Origin: Crambe crambe
Lineage: Eukaryota; Porifera; Demospongiae; Poecilosclerida; Crambeidae
Direction: 5' to 3'
Assembly (NCBI GenBank): GCA_963924555.1
Contig: OZ004585.1
Span: forward strand, 2,307,488 to 2,371,487
Length of the DNA stretch: 64,000 nucleotides
Under the pieces are notes generated by a model. The model was not told the DNA's origin and searched no databases. It was given only the letters and a program-made list of their open reading frames with translations. Shown here piece by piece: positions 11,344 to 22,197 of this stretch; within the stretch, counting starts at the first letter, position 1; each line of letters opens with the position of its first letter. The translations under genes and the position numbers were made by a program.

Positions 11344-13396
11344 GTTAATTGTGTTGTTGATTTCAACCATATACTTTGTATATTTTGGTATTCTGTAGCA
11401 GTAGTAGTAGTAGTAGTTTTTGTTGTTGTTGTAGTTGTTGTTATTGTTATTGTTGTTTGTTGCCATCCTCAAAATCAATTGAGTAGCTATTGGTGCTCAC
11501 TTCATGATGATTAGGTTGATGACAATGTAGAAGGTTATGAAATAAATCAAAGGGGCTTGAGATTTCGTACTTAGAATAATCTACAAGAATAACGTGAACA
11601 TAATTAATCTAATTATAGACACACATCATAATGTTTATGACACCTTGTCCATGGAGTACCATTAATTTTTATGAAATCCTGTTTGATGAATAGCACTGAA
11701 GTGCTAACCTGCAATTGTCAGTTGATGCTTTCATCACATCAGATCATAAAAGTACACTGTCTACATTTTCATTATGAAATTCCGCACTTATTATTGACAA
11801 GGTGGTAGTGATCGACAAACATTTGGTAGCACATTGTATGGACCACTGTGTAGACTATAGTTATGTAGAAGAAGCTATATAGCTACATTCTTGCCTTCTT
11901 TCTGGAGTAAAGCAAGCAATTAAAAAACTGGAAAGTATTGTATAGACCTGATTAAGGTGAAGTTGAAGCTACTGGCTGTGTTGTGGCTGTAACAGATACA
12001 CAGACAGTCAGGTGCACATGACTGAGTACAGTGTACTATAAACCTTGTGCATATGCTAAGGATTATTTTTTGGCCATGTGACAGTGTTAGAGGATGACAC
12101 CCTCTAACAGTGGACCCAGTGCTACTAGAACTTCAAATTTACATACACAATTAAAACTCTATCAGCACCTTATTGACACACTTTAATCTTAACATACTTG
12201 ATTCTGAGATCATTAGGCTAGGTAAAAGACTTTGAGACAGTTGATCCTTTTAGTCTGGACTATTTTTTGATTCTGATTAAAGTGATTCTTTTCTGATTCT
12301 CTTGTTTGGCGCCAGGCATCTGGGTAGAACCTATTCGTCAGGGTTATATTGTGCGGAGATAACCTAACAGACAGTCCCATGTAGAGAGTGATATGCTTTG
12401 ATGAATTAGTGTGGTTCTATACACCAAATTTCCTGACTATGGCCACTAGTAGTCATGAAAGCCAAAAATTAAAAAAGTGGCCAAAAATGAATACGTCTGA
12501 TAATTTGATTTCTGTCATTATCTATGTTAACTTACTGGTACCATCATGATAAGATCAAAACTCACAGAATTCATTATCTCATGCCAGTTGCTGGTGATGA
12601 GGAGTTGGAACACAATTATGAGAGAACATGGGAAGTTCATGAAACCCAATCCACAGTTATACTGGAAATAATCTGAGGAAGGCGTGTCTGTACTGATTTC
12701 GAATCTACTGAATGCCTCCATCCCTATCACGGCATAGAAGTACCTGCAGAGGTAAAGTGGAAACTTGTGAATTTAAAGAGTACTTTGATTTGGACCAAAA
12801 AAAATTAACTGTTATGCTATGCATATCCAGAAAATACATCTACAAATTAATTTTATTCCCCCTTTTGGATAGCATGCATAGAAGATGGGAGGGGGGTGGA
12901 CTGAAGTTGAAAAGCTACGTACAGCTGCTAGCATACTTACATAACAACAGCGAATAGAACTATCAGGTCCCACATGATAGGAAAGAGTCTGAAGAAGATA
13001 TTCATGACTGTACGACTCTGAAGAAAGAGGGGTAAAAGTAAAAACATGGCTCTCCTGACTTCACAACAATAATTATTTAACTGTAAGAGGCTTACTCATG
13101 TGATAATGTTAGAATTATCTAGACTGAAATACTTCAAATTTTTCAGCGGTTCAATGGTGTATATACTATCTCATTTTATGCCAAGTGAATGGAAATAGAC
13201 TTTAGTTGAGTAGCTATCTGTTTGGCTATACTACATAGCTAGTACTTTGGTGGAATTAAAGAATATTCTGAAGAAGATAGCCATTGAAGAGATGACGACA
13301 GTAGAACCTCTCCAAAGTTCCACATTGATATCCACGTTCTCTGAAAGACTCACATACCATATCAAGTTGGAGATGAATCCAATAACAACCTTCACA

Positions 13397-13462
<66 letters not shown>

Positions 13463-16400
13463 TTGCTCATATCTGGGTAAGCTACGTAGCTATACTGTAG
13501 TAAATTCCATGATTATTTGCTAATATACAGCATGAGATCTTTGAAGGGTAAAATGAAATTATATGGGTAGCTATAACAAACAAGGGGGTAATATAGGGGT
13601 CTTAATCAAAAGATTACAAATAAGGGGTAACACTTTAATTTTCCCCCTCCCTCCCCCCAACAAATATAGGGGTCTTAATTAAAAGCTTATGGGTAAGACT
13701 TCAATTTCCCCCACAAATTTATATAGGGTCAAGCTTACAAACAAGGGAGCTTATATGGGAATTTTACCCTACAAGAATTCTTATACTCATTATAGCTATC
13801 AGCTAAGCTATCATTACAAGCTGTTAGTAAATACCACACCAGAATTAGATCCATGAAGTTATAACTCTTGAAGAAGAAGTTTCCAAAAGCAACAATCTTG
13901 AGAAGAATCTGTAACTGCATGGTTAAATAATGCTCATAATTATAATACACACAAGACATATTTAAATACGAAAGACTACATGCAAATTCTAGCCCTCGTC
14001 CCAGGAATTATTGTTGTTGCTGTTGCTGTTGTTGTTATTGTTACTATTGTTGTTGTTAGTTATTTTTTTTAGAAGAGTTCACGTGTTAGTATGCTTTTTA
14101 CATACCACAAATATAGACACGACTGCTGTTCGTAAACCTGAAAAAAATGAACAAAAAAAGTTATAATAATGTATGCTACCATTACTATAGTGTGAATTTT
14201 GTGGGGTAGTTATTATATGAACCATTACAAATTCCCTTGTCTTGTACATTAATTTTTCAAAACGCATTCCCCAGGAAGAATTCCTCAATAAATTATCAGT
14301 ATTAAGTAAGAGATATGTATTTTAAATATACTAGCTTAAAAAATTCTTTTCACATCCAACGTTTCGGCCTGGTCCTCAAACGTCGGATGTGAAAAGAATT
14401 TTTTTAAGCTAGTACGTATATGCAGCTACGTAGCTGAGAGTGGTAACAACTAGCTAGAATGGAGACTTCTTCTAATTAGGTCCGGACCCCCTACTTATAT
14501 TATGCATGTACATTACCATGAATAGTGATTTCAGCAATGAAAGGCATCCCACGCCATCTCAATGCAAATAAAATGCTAAAATGAGATACATAGGAAATGA
14601 TGAATGAGGATTGCAGAAATTGTGCTATGGCTTTAAGTGACAGTTCCAAGTACAAATCAAATAATTATTAGACACATTAATTCTTTGGCCACTTTTTAAA
14701 ACTTTGGCTGACCATAACTCATGACTACTAGTGGCCATGGTCTGGAAATTTGGTGTAGAGATAGTCTAGGTTACCATTATAGAACACATGACAAAAATTT
14801 GGAACTAATTCATCAAAGCATATTAACTTTTACATAATTAATTTAGCTAGCTACTAACCTGTGACAAATTATCATCAAGGTGACTGCTATTTCCAAGGCT
14901 TTATACTGGATGAAGAAGAAGAGGAAGAAGTACAAAAATTAGCTACAATGATTATTGCCCAACTATGGCACATCATAAGTGTATGAACTGGGAGGCATTA
15001 TGGGTGCGAAGAATAATGCCACTAGCACACTTTGTGGGTTCTATAAAATCTGAGGGGCCCTTGCTCCGATCATGCTTCCTACGCTGAGAGTGGGAAACTG
15101 GATTGTATGATAATGCCACTTGGCTGTGAAGAATAATGCCACATGGCTATGAATAATGCCACATGGCTTAGCTACATGGCTGTGAAGAATAATGCCACTA
15201 GCACAATTTGTGGGTTCTACAGCCCTTCCCTACACCTATGCTAAGGCTACGTAGATCTAGATCTGGATATAATCACCTCAATAGTTCTGTTAGTAGCTAT
15301 AGCTGGCCGATTTACTTGTGTCTAATTTTCTTTGACTAGATACCACCATCAGGGTTAGCTTCCCCCGAATGTCCCCCCTCCCCACCCCTAGATAGAACCC
15401 TGACCATATAAGGGAACTAAGAGTACTAATGATTTACACCAATAATCCTCCTGATAGCAAGTACAAGACAAACAAGCCACTGTTGAGCAAAGCAATTTCC
15501 AGGGTAAGGCTTGTGAACTGTTGTCTTCTCGAGATCAAGAATCTGAGTAACAGTGCAAGGTTAAATTAGATAAATGAGGGGAAGAAGTTTAAAATGAGGA
15601 GGGAGGAGGAGGAGGAGGAGGAGGAAGAAGAGGAGGAGGAGGAGGAAGAAGAGGAGGAGGAGGAGGAAGAAGAGGAGGAGGAGGAGGAAGAAGAAGAGGA
15701 GGAGGAGGAGGAAGAAGAGGAGGAGGAGGAGGAGGAGGAGGAAGAAGAAGAGGAGGAGGAGGAGGAGGAAGAAGAAGAGGAGGAGGAAGGGAGGAGGAGG
15801 AGGAGGAGGAAGAAGAAGAGGAGGAGGAGGAGGAGGAGGAAGGGAGGAGGAGGAGGAGGAAGAAGAAGGGAGGAGGAGGAGGAGGAGGAAGAAGAAGAGG
15901 AGGAGGAGGAGGAGGAAGAAGAAGAAGAGGAGGAGGAGGAGGAAGAAAAGGAGGAGGAGGAAGAGGAGGAAGAAGAAGAGGAGCAGTGGTGTATCTAGAA
16001 TTTGAGGGTGCTAAGGTAATAGCTAGCAATACTGCACTGTGCGCGTAAGCGCGCGCGAAATTTTCTCGAACCACGCCCACTTTTGATTAACCATACCCTC
16101 TTTATTAATGGCCTAAGTACTAGCTACCCTACTTTATCAACGTACAGGATCAGAAGTGAGAAGGCATTCAGTTTGAGACACTGGTGCAGACAGCACAGAT
16201 TTTAGATCAAGATATGCATTATTTAGGGTAAAAAACGTGCCGGGGTGCATGCGCCTCGCCGATGTGATTATTGAACTCTGACCCAATGCTGCACTCAGGC
16301 TCTCTTTCTGTAAGTGTAATAACTGCCTAGATGATCAGCTTAATTGGATAGATAACTATAGAAGCGAGCCAGCAGCTGAGGGGGGTGCTCGAGCGCCCTG

Positions 16401-19400
16401 AGCACCTCGCTAGATACGCCACTGAGGAGGAGGAGGAGGAGGAGGAAGAAGAAGAGGAGGAGGAGGAGGAGAAGGAGAGGAGGAGGAAGGAGGAGGGGGG
16501 AGGAGAGGAGGAGGAGGAGGAGGAGGAGGAGGGGAGGGGGGAGGAGAGAAGGAGGAGGAGGAGGAGGAGGAGCATTATATTTTGCATGATAACTACAGTA
16601 TGTACACTATTCCGAATTTTTGATGACTCACATTAAGAATCTGGGTGACCCATTCTATCCAATCCACGTAGCCGGTCTCATATGGATCCAGTTCTTCAAT
16701 CAGTTCTTTGTTCTCTTCATCAGTGTTCTGAATTTCAGTATAACAAGTATAGAAAAAAGTATTTGTTCTATAAATAAAAAGAAAAGTAGGGATGGCTGTG
16801 TGCGGTTCAAAAAAGTTCAGCAACAAGAGAGTTAACTTCAGTCAAGTAGTCCCTTACCCATCACCAATATTACCAAACTACGAGCTAACTATTCCTATTT
16901 CACTCCCATGACAGGCCATATGAAGAAGTATACCTTTGGTTTTAGTATATGAAAGAGCTTCAAGAGTTGTGGATCATCTACACAAATTCTTTCTATGGGT
17001 ACAAATAATACAAAAAATATTAATTTTAATACAGCAATAAATCAAAGGAATTTATATAGCTAAGTCCATACATGTAATTCAAATTTAAAAATTTCCTGCT
17101 AGGGTCTCATGTTTATGTACCTACGTATGTACCTTCATTTGATGTGTCCAGCAATTTCCAAGCTTTCACCAGTTCAGCTCTTTGCTTTGTACGTTCTTTC
17201 TTGACAAATTTTTTATTGTATTGCCTGGGGGGGGGGGGAAGGGAATGGAGGTGGGTATCATCCAATTATTTATGCTGATGATGAGCATCTTACCAATATA
17301 TGTTGGCAATAATTGCTAGGAGAACTGCTGTCAATAGAAACACGCCAATGAAGATGAAGGAACCTGTGATCATGATTGATTTATCAAAAGAGATTAATGG
17401 ACATTTATGACTGAAGTACTAATCAACAGTGAATTTACTAACCAAAGTATGCAAAGAACCAGGGTGATTCTTTATATGCTGGAAACATAAAGACCTGCAA
17501 GTATGTATTGTGAATCCTATAGCTACACTTCCAAAGTTTTAAAAAATGTAGCTATAATTATTGTGTGATATAATTTTACTGGATAATTTTCTGTAGTCAG
17601 CAATATGAAGAGCTGAAGAGCACCCAATCCTATATGATTGAACGTCCTGTATGAAGAAGAAGTAAAGTTACTCTATTTTGAGATACAATCATATGTACAC
17701 TGTATGTTGCTAAAGCAAAATTAACTATTATAATCAACAAAGCATAAGTTAGCGACTTGCTTCTTTTTTTTTTGGTGACATTTCTCCACTATTTGAAGAC
17801 AATGAATAAGGTAGCTATAAAAATTGTGTCCACTGGCTACACTTTTTCATTCCTGTTTGTAAAAAGAAAGCTAGTATAGCTAGTAGCTATATCTGTTAAC
17901 AAATTTAATGTAAACTCTGCTTATTTTTCTCAGCTAACATGATAAAAATTCAATAGAGTATTCTGGTCGAAACGTTGGTGGTTTGTTTCATAAGCTAATT
18001 TTATGAGAACTAATTCTATTGAAAATTAATGTAGTTGTGGCAATTAATTTAAATACATTCAGAGACTGAGTTACTGTGGTGTTTAAGCTATATTAAAACA
18101 ATGGCTGACCCTTCATAGATGTTACTTTCATTGAAGACGGTCCTAGAATTCTCTGTGCAAGTTGTTGCTATTTCAGAAATTTCATCACTGGTGAGTTTAT
18201 TAGACACATCAGATAACACATTCGATACATCTGCCATTCGCTCTGGACGCAATGCACTAGAATAATAAGATGGATTACATTTGTGTTACATTTGGATTAC
18301 ATTGGATTGCATTGTGTTACATTTAGGATTACATTCTGTCATTGTTACATTTACATGCTGTGATGAAATTACAGTGAATTTCTGATAATGTACGCTGACT
18401 CTGTGACAAGGACAATGACTACAAATACACCAAAGATTATGCTTTACTGGATGCAAGGCTTTCGTCCCATTATAGCCTTATTAAAGATTCTTCTATAGCT
18501 CATAGTAGCCTAAAGTTCATGTTTTTCACACGTGGCAAAAGTTGGTGTGAAATGCAACCTTATCAGCTATTAACAACTTACAGTGTGCTAAAAAACCTCA
18601 AGAATGCAGCCACATGACTGCATAATTAACACACAAAGTACTGACCATCAATAATGAGTATACTTTTCACACCAAGCAAGATAGCTAGGTGTTGCAGAGC
18701 ATGTGACTTCTACAATAGCCATAAGGGAATGAAAGTCCTCTATAAATCTGGACTTATTATCTGGACTCCTTTAATTATCCCTTCATAATAATTATTATGA
18801 ATGAATGGACTCCAGAAATAATAAGGATGCCTCATCTATTAGGTGCCTGTATTTACGAGGATGGCTGTGTGCGGTTCAAAAAAGTTCAGCAACAAGAGAG
18901 TCAAGTAACCCCTTACCCATCACCAATATTACCAAACTACATACGAGCTTACTATTCCTACTTCGCTCCCTTTATATCATCTTGGCCTGTCATGGGAGTG
19001 AAGAGCTCATAGCTTGGTAATATTGGTGATGGGTAAGGGATGAAGTGGTCATATTATTTTATATACAAGTTATTGATCACATAATAATTCTATTGACCTT
19101 ATATTGACTTCAACAATAACTTCAAATGGTTCCATGACGAGATGGATGCCAATGCAGCCATAGATGAAAATGAAGATCAAGATGACCAGGACTATGCCTC
19201 CCAGTTTGAACACTATGGACTGCACGACCTTTATCATGATAAAAATTAAAATCCTATAACTAGAAATACTATTAATAAAGCATGCAGCGATGTGTTCCCT
19301 TCAGACTCCTGGCAGGAGAGGAAAAGATCATTGTTTATTTGTTTTAGTTATAGTTTGGTGTTGTTGTTATTGTTGTAGCTGTTGTTATTTTGTTTTAATA

Positions 19401-21643
19401 ACAGAAAACTGAATTGTTTTTTTTGTGACCATGTGATACTTACATTGTAGATGTGCCCAACATTCTTTGCCTTGCACATAACCATTACTAGTCGGAGCAT
19501 TCTAAAAGGCTGGACAATCTGCATCATGAAGTAAGTAAGGTTACCATTATAAACTGTAATGATTATTATGTCCGTGCAAAAAGTAGTGACCCTTCCTAAA
19601 AATCCTGTGGTCCAAACTTGGGCCGTCACTGGCTGAGTGCATGGCATGATAGGACTTATCCTCTCATTCATCAATATTGTGCGCAGTCTCACTTGGAGTA
19701 CTTACCAGTCTGATTCTAGTGATGAACTGGATAACAAGAAGAATCCAATCAACAGTAAACCCACAAAATAGCACAAACTCCACTCTGAATTTTGTTATTT
19801 AAAATAAAAAATAAAAACTTGTTAAATGGGTGAAATCATTTTACAATGAAAAGGTGTGAATTTGAAGTTAATTGGCTTGCTGTATGAAAATAATTGAACA
19901 TGACTTTGGTACTTATTTTTTGATGGCAGCACTGATACAGGAGGAGGGAGGAGTTTCTAATTATGAACATATTAAGTGTCGTATTATTATGTATAGCTAC
20001 ATATGAGATTGTTTTTGTTTTTGTTGTGATTTGTTGAAAAAAAAAACACTGACGTTTTTACAAAAGGGAGGAGGGGGGGAGAGAGGGAGAGGGGAGAGAG
20101 GGAGAGGTGAGAGAGGGAGAGGGGAGAGAGGGAGAAGTAGGGAGAGAACTGTCATTTGATCCCAATATTTCAGTAGCTAGATACCTGTTCCAAAAGAATT
20201 CTTCTCTGGTCCAAAATGTCTTCCATGTCAGGAATTTGAGTTGCAGAATGATGTCAATCAGGTACAGCAGGAGGCATAAGAAATTCAGAAGTGCAGATGG
20301 AATGGTGAATCGCAGTTGTCCCCTGAGAGGAAAGGAAAGTAATGCATGGTAATCCCTTGATCAAGGTTTTTTTTCCTTGATGAAATTTCTGTCATATGTT
20401 ATATAGGCAAGTTCAGTGGCACAGCCAGGCAGGGTGCTCTGGGTACTCGAGCACCCCCTCTGTTAGAACCTTTATTACATGTATCTAACCTGTCAGTCAC
20501 AAGCTAGCGGGGCCTGTGAGACTAAGCTAGATTGAGATCACTAACCTCACAACTTGTAGTGCAATGCAACTGTCATTATAGTAGGTCTAAGGTCAATGCT
20601 AGTGGGTGTGGCCACATAGCTGTACAGTTTTCTATGCTTAGTCATACTCACGTGACCTTAATTGGGGGGCGTGATACCCCCAAAAATTTCCGGGCGCTTT
20701 GCACCCAGAGCACCTCCTTATCTTAAATCCTGGCTACGCCCCTAAAGTTGACCAGTAATAATAATGTATAGAAAGCTAATTTCATGTATATAAGTTCCTG
20801 AGTTTCAGTAAGGCTGCACATTATTAATGCCATAAAGACTCTACTCACGGTGGAATACTGGGAGGTTCTAGAAAGGTCAAAGCACTGTGGACTATTGTCG
20901 TCAAATAGATGAGACGTAGGAACCAGGGGTTGGTGAAAATTTTGAACGCTCTGAATGTATAATTATAATCGTCAGATTTAGCTATTATTTCATTGAGACT
21001 TACATTTGGGCGTGACGTGGCTTGAAGTAGTATTGGGCCTTCCCAAACTCTCCTCTATAAAAAAGGGGGATTATGACATAGCTATAGCTGAATTGAAGCA
21101 GGAGGATAGTTACTGAGCTAGCCAACAGTAAGCCCTACATAGCTTGCTATAGCTACCTTCCGGTCTGTGCATCTTCAATGTGGGCAGCTGCTAGCACAAG
21201 ACTTCTGTCTTCTCCTGGCAGTCCTCGAAATTCTTGATTAGACGTGTCTTCAACCTGAAATGAGCCCTCTATAGTTAGCTATGACTGCTACATCACAGTA
21301 AGATAGCTGCATGTCTAGCCACTCCCACGATTTAAAAATCTGCCTGATATTATTAAGCTGGCTAAAACGACTCTGCATCTGCCTTTACGTCTGGCTGTTA
21401 GTCTAAACTTACTCCACTATTAATTGTTGGTACTACCGCTACAGCAGGAACCAAGAGACCAATGTGGGAGAGATGTTTTGCTGTCCTTTTCTTTCCTCTC
21501 TTTGACTTGCGATTCTTGAAGCGTGGTACTGGTTGTTTCAAGCTCAGATCGCTATTAACCGGACTCACGTGCATGAGAATCGGAAATCTCTTTCCCCGTC
21601 GTGAATGTTTGAAGCTTTTCTTCCCGCTAAAGTAACTGACCAT
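8626..21643 (-). CDS. Two-pore channel (TPC family), 29 exons
   Basis: Endolysosomal-type cation channel with two six-helix repeats. Exons: 21413-21643, 21157-21254, 21004-21054, 20849-20950, 20185-20322, 19706-19784, 19444-19518, 19098-19228, 18110-18256, 17580-17646, 17443-17494, 17294-17363, 17133-17224, 16934-16992, 16632-16727, 15440-15517, 14859-14905, 14106-14137, 13840-13914, 13246-13389, 12941-13017, 12566-12743, 11501-11580, 11069-11243, 10500-10646, 9939-10184, 9436-9588, 9147-9192 and 8626-9071. About 1,135 residues. Domain I: S1 FLRLIYLTTIVHSALTFLEP, S4 FRMLRLVMVMCK, pore LFILLTTENYP, S6 GVFLLTAVLLAII. A degenerate EF loop (LDPYETGYVDWIE) lies in the linker. Domain II: S4 FFRIFFNSTKSRT, S5 YFYAVIGMEAF, pore VFQLLITSNWHEIM, S6 FITFYIVINLIIMNLLIAI. 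The long cytosolic tail is Ser/Pro/Ala-rich. Only the 14859-14905 to 14106-14137 junction is out of phase by one base; a donor seven bases earlier would fix it. Subtype (TPC1, 2 or 3) not decided. Confidence 0.9.
8660..9045 (-). repeat. Coding minisatellite in the channel tail
   Basis: The last exon of the channel encodes roughly a dozen units of 10-13 residues like SSLGAVVPTGRA, with Pro, Ala, Gly, Ser and Thr dominating. The DNA unit is about 30-40 bases. The frame stays open through the array to the stop at 8626, so it is translated if the gene model is right. Confidence 0.7.
9281..9349. repeat. 18-bp tandem repeat
   Basis: GTTCTCAGATTACTGCAA repeated almost four times without change, inside an intron of the channel gene. 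Perfect copies suggest recent origin. Confidence 0.85.
9650..9760. mobile_element. Fold-back element, AGCCTCGTTCC family
   Basis: Arms of about 40 bases (AGCCTCGTTCCCAGACCTTC and its inverse GGCCTGGGAACGAAGCT) flank a loop of about 30 bases. Related arms occur at 40370-40416 and 46838-47439. Located in a channel intron. Confidence 0.65.
11309..11343. repeat. (TTG)n microsatellite
   Basis: About twelve TTG units in the intron between channel exons 11069-11243 and 11501-11580. Further TTG/TAG triplets follow at 11400-11460. Confidence 0.85.
13398..13460. repeat. (CA)n microsatellite at a splice acceptor
   Basis: About 31 CA units. On the coding strand this is a (TG)n tract ending about ten bases before the acceptor of the channel exon that encodes domain II S3-S4 (13246-13389), where a pyrimidine tract would normally stand. 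Confidence 0.9.
14326..14420. mobile_element. Short fold-back element
   Basis: TAGCTTAAAAAATTCTTTTC at the left is mirrored by GAAAAGAATTTTTTTAAGCTA at the right, around a small loop containing GTTTCGGCCTGG. Lies in a channel intron. Confidence 0.65.
15597..15983. repeat. Long (GAG)n / (GAA)n tract
   Basis: Nearly 400 bases of pure purine triplets on the plus strand in a channel intron. It is open in several frames (poly-Glu or poly-Pro/Leu), but this is a consequence of the repeat and not a gene. Confidence 0.9.
15984..16424. mobile_element. hAT-like MITE inside a GAG microsatellite
   Basis: Starts CAGTGGTGTATCTAGAATTT and ends CTAGATACGCCACTG, its imperfect inverse. (GAG)n lies on both sides, so the element inserted in the microsatellite and the target duplication cannot be told apart from the repeat. 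Its first 230 bases match 1085-1289. No coding capacity. Confidence 0.7.
16425..16572. repeat. (GAG)n tract, right of the MITE
   Basis: Continuation of the purine triplet tract after the hAT-like insertion; about 60 bases from channel exon 16632-16727. Confidence 0.85.
16790..16920. repeat. Dispersed fold-back family, half copy
   Basis: GGATGGCTGTGTGCGGTTCA ... CCCTTACCCATCACCAATAT ... ACTCCCATGACAGGCCATA. The same sequence heads complete hairpins at 18861-19045 and 54500-54655. Here only one arm is present. Intron of the channel gene. Confidence 0.6.
18861..19045. mobile_element. Fold-back MITE, full copy
   Basis: Begins GATGGCTGTGTGCGGTTCAA. The inner part is a palindrome: CCCTTACCCATCACCAATAT is mirrored by ATATTGGTGATGGGTAAGGG around TATCATCTTGGCCTGTCATG. 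Lies in the intron between channel exons 18110-18256 and 19098-19228. Confidence 0.65.
20415..20752. mobile_element. hAT-like MITE
   Basis: Starts CAGTGGCACAGCCAGG, ends CCTGGCTACGCCCCT, and has internal CTCGAGCACCCCC / GCACCCAGAGCACCTCC blocks. An AAGTT occurs on both sides but a full 8-bp duplication is not seen. Lies in a channel intron. Confidence 0.55.
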
Positions 21644-22197
21644 TTTAATGAAGGCTTCTCCTTATGCACCTAGCTAACTAGAAGATAAATTTTTAACGCC
21701 TTCCGGTGGTCGATAGGTAGATATACGCGAGCAGGAACCCATGCGCATGCGTAGCCATGCGGGTGGCTCAAGCTTTGTAACAGCGCACTGGAGAAAGGAT
21801 GGACCCATGCCCAATGTGGATCTAGTTGGAAATGTAAGTGTGTACAGAATGTGGAAACTCTTTTATTCCTCCTCGTTGTATTCATGCTCCATATGATTCA
21901 ATTTTTTTGACTTCGACTTTGCATGTGAAGTAGCTAACTGAGATCAGCCCCATTGCTAACTAGCTACATCAGAAACTCTTCACTGAGTAAGAAGTACCCA
22001 AACTTCAGAAGACCTTGACCTTACTTTTGTACCCATTCTGGATAGCCATGTGTTCTCCTTTTTTTTTTGTTGGTTATGCCCCTTGAATAAAAAACAAAAC
22101 AAACAACAATAACAATAAACTAGTCAAACTAGTAATAAACTGGCTGGATAAATTTAATGTTAAGAACTGTCCAGGAAAAGTTATACTGTTAGAGTAG
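21644..22197. other. Gap between the channel 5' end and a receptor 3' end
   Basis: Should hold the channel promoter (just right of 21643) and the 3' flank of the minus-strand receptor gene. Short AT-rich simple sequence at 22060-22130 (AACAAACAACAATAACAATA). No other feature seen. Confidence 0.4.

Noticed and set aside
13231-13480. Frames of alternating Cys-Val or Thr-His
   Set aside because: Product of the CA repeat. Only the part at 13246-13389 on the minus strand is real, as a channel exon.
14106-14137. Possible frameshift in the channel gene between exons 17 and 18
   Set aside because: One base out of phase, but an alternative donor (GTCACA) seven bases earlier in exon 14859-14905 restores the frame and gives a good S2 helix, so I did not call a pseudogene.
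15594-15998. Long open frames of poly-Glu (plus) and Pro/Leu/Ser (minus)
   Set aside because: They arise from the GAG microsatellite; no start context, splice logic or family signal.
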